DNA of 8,973 nucleotides from Alphaproteobacteria bacterium. GTDB taxonomy: Bacteria; Pseudomonadota; Alphaproteobacteria; UBA828. This document shows, piece after piece, positions 1 through 6,813 of the stretch; within the stretch, counting starts at the first letter, position 1; every line of letters begins with the position of its first letter. The stretch spans positions 1-8,973 of the forward strand of contig JABJCZ010000051.1 in assembly GCA_018668475.1 (NCBI GenBank), read 5' to 3'. Under the pieces are notes generated by a model that saw nothing but the letters and a program-made list of their open reading frames with translations, made no database searches and was not told the origin of the DNA. The position numbers were made by a program, and so were the translations under genes.

Positions 1-502
1 CCGCCAGCGCCTGCCACGGGCCGATATCCCACCATCGCCGGGCCGCGCCGGAAGTTGATGGCAGAACCCAGATACGCGTGACACCGATTGCCCCCGCCTG
101 CAGCCCGCAGACGGGGGCTTTCTTTTGCCCAAACCGGTCGGTTAGAAAAACCCGGGCCGCGCGCTTGCCATTGAAGGCCAAATGGGCGGGCGCAAACTCA
201 ACAATTTTTTGCGCGAGTGCGCCGGTATCATCTGACGCAGGATGCAACATGTGGTCTTGGCCAGCGGAAGATTTGCAGAGATCCGTCAACCCGAAACCAA
301 ATGTCAAAAGTGATTTGAATTCAGCTGGCGCGACCCGGTGCGGCGTCAGGCCCACCTCATACAGAGTTTGCCAGAAACGATTGCCCGGGCCAGCGTAATA
401 AGCGCCAGCCTGGGCCGACGCCGTGCCCACTGCGGAGCCGCAAAAGACGATGCGCTGTTGGGGCGCTAGAACGTCCGCGAGGATGCCCCCGCCTGGCTTC
501 AA
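1..502 (-). CDS. Mug/TDG-type mismatch uracil-DNA glycosylase (partial, C-terminus beyond left edge)
   Basis: The minus strand is open from a TTG at 502-500 to the window edge (about 167 residues; E. coli Mug has 168, so nearly all is present). The reading matches the Mug/TDG fold from end to end. It starts with an ILADVLAP...IVFCG strand (residues 7-22). Next come YYAGPGNRFW (35-44), as in the YPGPGNHFW of human TDG, then GLTDL (71-75). The second active-site loop is IWVLPSTSG (144-152), where E. coli Mug has IWVLPNPSG and TDG has MPSSSAR. Such enzymes excise uracil, thymine or modified pyrimidines opposite guanine. The first motif, GINPG in E. coli Mug, is GSAVG here (22-26), so the catalytic Asn18 position is Ala24. 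TTG is the only ATG/GTG/TTG start after an in-frame stop and before the conserved core. It overlaps the TGA of the upstream regulator (TTGA), which suggests translational coupling. Family membership is firm. Substrate is uncertain because of the missing Asn. Confidence 0.88.
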   Translation of the reverse strand, partial: MKPGGGILADVLAPQQRIVFCGSAVGTASAQAGAYYAGPGNRFWQTLYEVGLTPHRVAPAEFKSLLTFGFGLTDLCKSSAGQDHMLHPASDDTGALAQKIVEFAPAHLAFNGKRAARVFLTDRFGQKKAPVCGLQAGAIGVTRIWVLPSTSGAARRWWDIGPWQALA

Positions 503-1224
503 GACCCCGCGGCCCCGCCCGGCTCAAGGCCACAACTCTTGAGGATCATCGCCTCGACATGGTCAGCCGCCTTGCGATAGTCGCCGGCCGTCAGTTTGTC
601 CTTGCCGAGCACCGCAGCGGCCTGACATTCAAAGTCCGCATAGGTCTGGGTCGCCGCCCAGATAGAGAAAAACAAGTGGTAGGGGTCGACTGGGCTCATC
701 CGGCCCTCGGCGATCCAGCGGCGGATGATCGACACTTTGCCGTCGACACGCGCCTTGAGTTGGTTCTCAAGATAATCCCTGATCTGCGAGCCGCCATGAA
801 CAACCTCATTGGCGAACACCTTGGAGGCAAACGGACGGTTCTGCGAATATGCGACCTTGGCCCGCACGTAGGCTGAGAGCGCCTCGGCCGGGTCGGCATC
901 TTCTGTAATGCTATCGGCCTCATTGAGCCACAAATCGAGAATGTTGTTGAGTAACGAGCGATAGAGCGCCTTTTTGGTGCGAAAATAATAGTGGACATTG
1001 GCTTTGGGCAGGCTCGCCCGCCGGGCAATTGCCGCAGTGGTCGCACCGGTAAACCCGGCAAGTGCAAAAACCTCTTCTGCCGCCGCCAGAATGCGCTTCT
1101 CATTGGCACGCCGCGCGGCCGCGCGGGGGCCGGCTGATTTACGCGGTGCCGGCTGACCAGATGCCGACGAAGACACGCTCTCCAAATTGCTTGCAGCCAT
1201 GGACACGGCGCTATTCTTGGCCAT
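499..1224 (-). CDS. rutR: TetR-family repressor, RutR-like (pyrimidine-responsive)
   Basis: 241 residues. The first 40 or so are a Ser/Ala/Arg-rich tail. A TetR helix-turn-helix follows at about 44-87, with a recognition helix around SLPKANVHYYF (71-81); E. coli RutR has VSKTNLLYYF at the same place. The C-terminal domain carries the RutR hallmark block SIWAATQTYADFECQ (187-201), against MIWASTQHYADFAVQ in E. coli. This includes the Trp and Gln that I recall as belonging to the uracil pocket (W189, Q193). RutR represses or activates pyrimidine genes and releases DNA when uracil or thymine binds. The first ATG is chosen because AAGGAAG (1234-1240) sits nine bases upstream of it. A second ATG at codon 9 lacks this. 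The neighbouring dihydropyrimidinase and ureidopropionase genes and the operator at 3804-3819 agree with a pyrimidine role. The ligand has not been shown. Confidence 0.88.
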   Translation of the reverse strand: MAKNSAVSMAASNLESVSSSASGQPAPRKSAGPRAAARRANEKRILAAAEEVFALAGFTGATTAAIARRASLPKANVHYYFRTKKALYRSLLNNILDLWLNEADSITEDADPAEALSAYVRAKVAYSQNRPFASKVFANEVVHGGSQIRDYLENQLKARVDGKVSIIRRWIAEGRMSPVDPYHLFFSIWAATQTYADFECQAAAVLGKDKLTAGDYRKAADHVEAMILKSCGLEPGGAAGS

Positions 1225-1233
1225 TTAGTCAGA

Positions 1234-1240
1234 CTTCCTT
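1234..1240 (-). promoter_or_regulatory. Ribosome binding site of the RutR-like gene
   Basis: Reads AAGGAAG on the minus strand, nine bases before the ATG at 1224. It decides the first ATG over the in-frame ATG eight codons later. Confidence 0.7.
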
Positions 1241-1289
1241 TAGCATGTGCTCATGCGGCTCAGGGGCCGAACACGTCTGCTGGCGATGG

Positions 1290-1304
1290 TTGCATGCAAG
1301 TATA
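1290..1304 (-). promoter_or_regulatory. Candidate operator palindrome abutting a TATACT box (regulator gene side)
   Basis: On the minus strand a TATACT box (1304-1299) runs directly into the perfect palindrome TTGCATGCAA (1299-1290), sharing one T. The oxygenase promoter has the same layout: TATACT (3824-3819) runs directly into the TTGACC... operator. This suggests, without proving, an operator just after a -10 box for self-control of the regulator. The -35 region for this box is poor. Confidence 0.35.
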
Positions 1305-1322
1305 CCGGAGACGGATAACTAC

Positions 1323-1351
1323 AGTATATGGCGCGATTTTGCGCCCGCAAA
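1323..1351 (-). promoter_or_regulatory. Candidate sigma-70 promoter of the RutR-like gene
   Basis: On the minus strand TATACT (1328-1323) matches the -10 consensus at five of six bases. It lies 16-17 bases after TTGCGG/TTTGCG, which matches the -35 consensus at only three of six. The region between contains the GGCGC/GCGCC hairpin. It would give a leader of about 90 bases. The box at 1304-1299 is a competing -10. Confidence 0.35.
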
Positions 1352-1432
1352 AGCTATATGAATTGGCACCATCGGATAGGATAATCCAATACACAAATTG
1401 ATCAGCCAGGCACGGCCACATGGCGCGCCAAA

Positions 1433-1438
1433 GGGAGG
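1433..1438 (+). promoter_or_regulatory. Ribosome binding site deciding a GTG start
   Basis: GGGAGG, six bases before the GTG at 1445, is a strong Shine-Dalgarno match and supports the GTG start of the hydrolase. It lies three bases after the palindrome TGGCGCGCCA (1421-1430). A protein bound there, or a hairpin involving it, could affect translation. Confidence 0.7.
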
Positions 1439-1444
1439 GAAACA

Positions 1445-2680
1445 GTGCAGAACTTCAAGGTAAACGGCGACCGGCTCTGGAAGAGCCTGATGGACATGGC
1501 CAAGATAGGCGCCACGGAAAAAGGCGGCGTATGTCGACTTGCGTTAACCGATGTCGAGAAAGAGGCCCGCGACCTGTTCGTCAAATGGTGTGAAGAGGCC
1601 GGCTGCACGGTTTCGGTGGACGCGATGGGTAATATTTTCGGCCGGCGCCCCGGCAAAAACAATGACCTCGCGCCCGTCATGACCGGCAGCCATATCGACA
1701 GTCAGCCGACGGGCGGCAAGTTTGACGGCATTTACGGTGTGCTCTCCGGGCTCGAGGTGATCCGCTCACTCAACGATATGGGACTTGAGACGGAACGCCC
1801 GATCGAGGTATCGGCCTGGACCAATGAAGAAGGCTCGCGCTTCGCTCCTGCCATGACAGCATCAGGTGTGTTTGGCGGTGTGTTCGATCTTGAATACGGC
1901 CTGAGCCGCGCCGACGCCGATGGCAAGACCATTGGCGAAGAGCTGGAGCGAATTGGCTATGCTGGTGACGTCGCCTGCGGTGGCCGTGACATTGCCGCTT
2001 TCTTCGAAGTGCATATCGAACAAGGCCCGATTCTGGAAGCCGAAGAGAAAACCATCGGCATCGTCCAGGGCGTGCAGGGGATGCGGTGGTATGATGTCGA
2101 AGTTACTGGCATGGAGAGCCACGCTGGGACCACGCCGATGGACCGGCGCAAGGACGCCATTGTCGGGGCCGCCCGCATGGTCGACGCGCTGGACAATCTC
2201 GGCAATGACAACCGGCCGGACGCCCGCACGACATGTGGGATGTTCGACATCAGCCCCGGGTCTCGGAACGTGATTCCGGGCCACGTATCGTTCAGTGCTG
2301 ACATCCGCCATCCGGACGATGACATTCTGGTCGGCCTGGGTGAACAGTTTGGCGAAGCCTGCCGCAAGATTGCCGCCGATATGAAACTGGAGCTCAAGTT
2401 TGAGGAGATCTGGTATTCACCACCGGTCAACTTCGCAGAGAATTGTATCAGCGCGGTAGAACAAGCCGCCGCCGCTCTGGGCATGCCAAGCCGACCGATC
2501 ATCTCAGGCGCTGGGCACGATGCGGTTTATATCTCCAGGGTGGCCCCCGCCGGCATGATCTTCATTCCGTGTGAGGACGGTGTCAGCCACAACGAGATAG
2601 AAGCGGCATCACCCGAAGACGTGGCCGCCGGCTGCGACGTGTTGCTCAACGCAATGGTGACTTGCGCCAACGATGTGTAG
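1445..2680 (+). CDS. M20-family N-carbamoyl-L-amino acid hydrolase / beta-ureidopropionase
   Basis: 411 residues, the usual length for the AmaB/HyuC/PydC group of metallo-amidases. These cytosolic dimers hydrolyse N-carbamoyl-amino acids (including N-carbamoyl-beta-alanine) to the amino acid, CO2 and ammonia. The two-metal site is visible: H83 in GSHIDSQPTGG, D94 in GKFDG, E128/E129 in TNEEGSRF, H190 in EVHIEQGP and H382 in SHNE. The dimer-domain substrate residues ESHAGTTPMDRRKDA (224-238), N275 in RNVIPG and R288 in DIRHP are also present. The protein starts at GTG behind a strong ribosome site and ends before a strong terminator. With dihydropyrimidinase nearby and a RutR-like regulator divergent from it, breakdown of ureidopropionate is the favoured role. 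N-carbamoyl-L-amino acids, allantoate or ureidoglycine relatives cannot be excluded from sequence alone. Confidence 0.9.
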   Translation: MQNFKVNGDRLWKSLMDMAKIGATEKGGVCRLALTDVEKEARDLFVKWCEEAGCTVSVDAMGNIFGRRPGKNNDLAPVMTGSHIDSQPTGGKFDGIYGVLSGLEVIRSLNDMGLETERPIEVSAWTNEEGSRFAPAMTASGVFGGVFDLEYGLSRADADGKTIGEELERIGYAGDVACGGRDIAAFFEVHIEQGPILEAEEKTIGIVQGVQGMRWYDVEVTGMESHAGTTPMDRRKDAIVGAARMVDALDNLGNDNRPDARTTCGMFDISPGSRNVIPGHVSFSADIRHPDDDILVGLGEQFGEACRKIAADMKLELKFEEIWYSPPVNFAENCISAVEQAAAALGMPSRPIISGAGHDAVYISRVAPAGMIFIPCEDGVSHNEIEAASPEDVAAGCDVLLNAMVTCANDV

Positions 2681-2708
2681 GCACGGGACGTAGCCCGACA
2701 GGACAAGG

Positions 2709-2740
2709 AAAAGGCGGTGCCGTCGGCACCGCCTTTTTTT
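2709..2740. terminator. Bidirectional intrinsic terminator between convergent genes
   Basis: A nine-base-pair stem GGCGGTGCC/GGCACCGCC (2713-2721 with 2725-2733) has a three-base GTC loop. Seven T follow on the plus strand (2734-2740), and four A precede (2709-2712), which give a T run on the minus strand. It lies between the hydrolase stop (2680) and the oxygenase stop (2759), so it should end both transcripts. Confidence 0.92.
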
Positions 2741-2758
2741 GTGTCTTCCAGACGACCC

Positions 2759-3769
2759 TTATTCAGCCGCGGCATCCAAGTCGGGGTTGCGATGTTTCAT
2801 GACCTTCATGGTCACATGTTCGCCGGATGTGGTTTTGCCATATTTCGGCGGATCATCCGGGCCAGTGCATGTGGGAATGCACTCTACTTCGGCATCATAA
2901 TTCGGCTGATGGAAAAACAGCAGCGACGTCTTGGAAACTTGGGCTTTGTCACGCGGTGGATTTGCGACCCGATGCATGGTCGAAACCCAGTGGTCATTGG
3001 TCCATTCCGCCATCAGGTCACCAATATTGATCGCGAACGCGCCCTCAATCCACGGCACGGCTTCCCAACCACCGTCACGGCGCTCAACTTCCAGCCCGCC
3101 CACATCGGTGTTTGTCTGCACAATGGTCAAACTGCCGTAGTCCGTATGTTCACCACCTCGCATCTGATTATTATCCGGCGCATCGTCCTGCCCCGGATAA
3201 TGGATGACGCTGAAATTGGTAATGTGGTCATCAATTTTGTCGGCGAAAAAATTCTCCGGCATGCCGAGCGCGACAGCAAATATTCGCATTAGGTCGCTAG
3301 CCAGGCGCGTCATCTCATTGAAATAAGCTTCCCAGATTGCTTGCATATCTGCCGGGCGTGCCGGCCACATGTTGCGCGCAAAGTACGGCGCGCCTGCCGG
3401 GCCAAAATGATGCTCGTCATAGGGCGTATCGAAAGGCCCGATGCTGAAGGATTCCTTGATGTCCGGCGGCGTTTCCTGATCAAGGCTATAGGCCAGGCTT
3501 TCGGAACCGAGCGGCGTGTAGCCGCGGTACCGGTCCGGCGGCATCTTCAACGCCATCTTTTCCCATGCGGGCAGCGCGAAATACGCCTCACTGACCCGGT
3601 ACATATCGGCAATGAGTGACGCAGGCACGCCGTGACCCTTGACCACCAGAAATCCGATCTTGCGGCACGCTTCATTTACCGCCGCCGCGACCTCACGCTT
3701 GCCCTCGTCAGTGCCCGCCAAAAACGGTGCAATATCAATGAGCGGGACGATCCCTTGCGTCTCTGCCAT
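2759..3769 (-). CDS. Isopenicillin-N-synthase-like Fe(II)/2-oxoglutarate-dependent oxygenase
   Basis: 336 residues from the ATG at 3769. The N-terminal region is typical of the family: VPLIDIAPF (8-16) and GFLVVKGHGVP (39-49). The core has the iron triad H208 and D210 in GGEHTDYGSLT and H266 in STMHRV. The usual RxS that binds the 2-oxoglutarate carboxylate appears to be K280-T-S282 before LLFFHQPNYDA, so a Lys may replace the Arg. The reading frame extends upstream to a TTG at 3811, but that would start inside the operator and has no ribosome site. The ATG at 3769 has GGGAG ten bases upstream and fits family length. The substrate is unknown. The family includes fungal thymine-7-hydroxylase and xanthine dioxygenase as well as IPNS, ACC oxidase and flavonoid oxygenases. 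The gene sits between two pyrimidine-ring enzymes and has its own RutR-type operator, so a pyrimidine-base substrate is a reasonable inference. Confidence 0.9.
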   Translation of the reverse strand: MAETQGIVPLIDIAPFLAGTDEGKREVAAAVNEACRKIGFLVVKGHGVPASLIADMYRVSEAYFALPAWEKMALKMPPDRYRGYTPLGSESLAYSLDQETPPDIKESFSIGPFDTPYDEHHFGPAGAPYFARNMWPARPADMQAIWEAYFNEMTRLASDLMRIFAVALGMPENFFADKIDDHITNFSVIHYPGQDDAPDNNQMRGGEHTDYGSLTIVQTNTDVGGLEVERRDGGWEAVPWIEGAFAINIGDLMAEWTNDHWVSTMHRVANPPRDKAQVSKTSLLFFHQPNYDAEVECIPTCTGPDDPPKYGKTTSGEHVTMKVMKHRNPDLDAAAE

Positions 3770-3803
3770 GACCCGTACACTCCCGATTTTGACCCGACCA
3801 AAC

Positions 3804-3819
3804 CTGACCAACAGGTCAA
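3804..3819. promoter_or_regulatory. RutR-type operator over the oxygenase transcription start
   Basis: CTGACCAACAGGTCAA on the plus strand; TTGACCTGTTGGTCAG on the minus. The E. coli RutR consensus is TTGACCANNTGGTCAA, and this site matches 12 of its 14 defined bases. On the minus strand it begins at the last base of the -10 box and covers the expected start of transcription (near 3812), the classic place for a repressor. The likely binder is the RutR-like protein encoded at 499-1224. Confidence 0.72.
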
Positions 3820-3847
3820 GTATATTAAATCAGAGCCGCCGCCTCAA
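3819..3847 (-). promoter_or_regulatory. Sigma-70 promoter of the oxygenase gene
   Basis: On the minus strand TTGAGG (3847-3842) and TATACT (3824-3819) are separated by exactly 17 bases; they match the consensus at four and five of six bases. The predicted start near 3812 gives a leader of about 43 bases before the ATG at 3769. It lies in the 112-base gap downstream of dihydropyrimidinase, so the oxygenase can be transcribed separately from that gene. Confidence 0.65.
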
Positions 3848-3881
3848 GCATAACCTCTATGTATTTACGGGTAATCCGGCT

Positions 3882-5396
<1,515 letters not shown>

Positions 5397-5450
5397 TTAA
5401 CCCACGATTTGACCGCTCGCCAGCCCCGGGAGCCTGCCGAGAAGGGAAGA

Positions 5451-5478
5451 TTGACACGCCACAGACCAACCGCATGAT
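5451..5478 (+). promoter_or_regulatory. Candidate sigma-70 promoter of the CoA-transferase gene
   Basis: A perfect -35 hexamer TTGACA (5451-5456) is followed after 16 bases by CATGAT (5473-5478), four of six for the -10 box. Transcription would start near 5485, about 25 bases before the ATG at 5510. No strong ribosome site precedes that ATG. Confidence 0.45.
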
Positions 5479-5509
5479 GGCGACCTTGATACGACAACTG
5501 GATTAATTC

Positions 5510-6724
5510 ATGAGTACCGACAAAAAGCCGCTGCCGCTCGACGGCGTGCGCATTCTCGACCTCGCAACCTTCGTCGCCGCCCCTTTTGCTGCCAGCGTTC
5601 TTAGTGAGTTTGGCGCCGAGGTCATCAAAGTCGAACAGCCCGGCACCGGCGATTCATTGCGAAAGTTCGGCACACCGACCGAGCGCGGCGATGGCCTGAT
5701 GTGGCTTACCGAGGCCCGTAACAAGCGCTCGATCACCTTGAATCTGCGCGAGCCCGAAGGTGTAGAACTGCTCAAACGGTTAGCCAAAGACGCCGACGTG
5801 GTGTGTGAAAACTTCCGTCCAGGCACCATGGAAAAATGGGGCCTTGGATGGGATGTGCTGCACGCCGTTAACCCGAAGCTCGTAATGCTGCGCGTATCCG
5901 GCTACGGCCAAACCGGCCCTTATAAGGATCGCCCGGCCTTCGCCCGCATTGCCCACGCCTATGGCGCGCTGTCATACCTCACCGGTATGCCTGGCGAAGC
6001 CCCGCTCACACCGGGCTCGACCTCACTGGCGGACTATATTTCGGGCCTTTATGGAGCCATTGGGATTCTACTGGCACTGCGCTCACGGGACGCGACCGGC
6101 GAAGGTCAGATGATCGATGTGGCGCTGTTCGAATCGATCTTTCGCGTGCTCGATGAAATCGCAACCGCCTTCGCCTGGAGCGGCACCGTGCGCCCGCGCC
6201 TGGGCTTGCACACATCCAATGCCTGCCCGCACGGCCATTTTGAAACGCAGGATGGCGAATGGGTCTCCATTGCCTGCACCACCGACAAAATGTTTGCGCG
6301 CTTTGCCGCCGTTATGGAGCAACCCGAACTGGCAGGGGCAGACCGCTTCGCAAGCTACCTGACCCGAATCGAGCAGGCAGACGAGGTCAATGCACTGGTC
6401 GGCAAATGGTTCGCAAATCTGACCCGCGAGGACGCCCTCAATCGCTGCCTTGCAGGTGACGTGCCGATTGCGCCCGTCAATTCCATCGCCGACGTATTCA
6501 AAGATCCGCACTACAAGGCGCGCGAAACCATCATTGGCGTTCATGAGCCGACGCTCGACAAAGAGATCATGGTACCGAACGTCCTCCCGCGCCTGAGCAA
6601 TACGCCCGGCCGCATCGCCAGCCTTGGCCCGACACTCGGCAACGCCAATGACGATGTCTATGGCGAAGAACTGGGCCTGACGGCTGACGAGATCTCAGCG
6701 CTGCAAGACAAAGGCGTCATCTAG
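5510..6724 (+). CDS. CaiB/BaiF family (class III) CoA-transferase
   Basis: 404 residues, the usual length. These cytosolic enzymes move CoA between carboxylic acids as interlocked dimers. The N-terminus LDGVRILDLATFVAAPFA (10-27) and the strand GAEVIKVEQPGTGD (35-48) are the family signature. They are followed by RNKRSITLNL (70-79) and VVCENFRPG (97-105). The catalytic aspartate is D175 in PGSTSLADYISGLYG (168-182). The acid used cannot be read from the sequence; formyl-, succinyl-, carnitine- and mesaconyl-type enzymes share these motifs. The gene is divergent from dihydropyrimidinase and shares a 185-base gap with it. It might process a carboxylic acid from base breakdown, such as a malonate semialdehyde or methylmalonate derivative, but this is context only. 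Ribosome site is weak (GGA, about ten bases before the ATG). Confidence 0.92.
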   Translation: MSTDKKPLPLDGVRILDLATFVAAPFAASVLSEFGAEVIKVEQPGTGDSLRKFGTPTERGDGLMWLTEARNKRSITLNLREPEGVELLKRLAKDADVVCENFRPGTMEKWGLGWDVLHAVNPKLVMLRVSGYGQTGPYKDRPAFARIAHAYGALSYLTGMPGEAPLTPGSTSLADYISGLYGAIGILLALRSRDATGEGQMIDVALFESIFRVLDEIATAFAWSGTVRPRLGLHTSNACPHGHFETQDGEWVSIACTTDKMFARFAAVMEQPELAGADRFASYLTRIEQADEVNALVGKWFANLTREDALNRCLAGDVPIAPVNSIADVFKDPHYKARETIIGVHEPTLDKEIMVPNVLPRLSNTPGRIASLGPTLGNANDDVYGEELGLTADEISALQDKGVI

Positions 6725-6813
6725 CTGCGACGACGTATTCAGTCCTGCGTTGCCGCACAAGTGCACGCGCCGTATCGTCGTAAACACCTAAATTGACGAG
6801 ACGCCGCTCGCGC

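Larger units (their letters stand above)
1225..1444. other. Divergent control region between the RutR-like gene and the hydrolase
   Basis: 220 bases without a gene, serving both divergent genes. It holds an inverted repeat GCATG-TGCT-CATGC (1243-1256), a perfect 10-base palindrome TTGCATGCAA (1290-1299), a GGCGC/GCGCC hairpin with a six-base loop (1330-1345), a loose ATTGG...CCAAT repeat (1362-1390) and a second perfect palindrome TGGCGCGCCA (1421-1430). I found no site here as close to the RutR consensus as the one at 3804-3819. The best is a half-site TTGATCA starting at about 1398. No convincing plus-strand sigma-70 promoter for the hydrolase is visible. Confidence 0.6.

Noticed and set aside
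90..126. Terminator-like hairpin GCCCCCG...CGGGGGC followed by TTTCTTTT on the plus strand
   Set aside because: It falls inside the minus-strand glycosylase reading (residues KAPVCGLQAGAI), and no plus-strand gene ends before it. Codon choice explains the pairing.
78..398. Plus-strand open frame of 106 codons with a GTG start
   Set aside because: It is the antisense of the glycosylase, which has strong family motifs. This frame shows no recognisable domain and no ribosome site.
3770..3811. Longer oxygenase starting at TTG 3811
   Set aside because: It would place the start codon inside the operator and at the predicted transcription start. There is no ribosome site, and the extra 14 residues do not fit the family.
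6725..6813. CGACGA/TCGTCG repeat between CoA-transferase and cyclase, considered as a terminator
   Set aside because: The six-base arms are about 40 bases apart and no T run follows, so it gives no support for termination.
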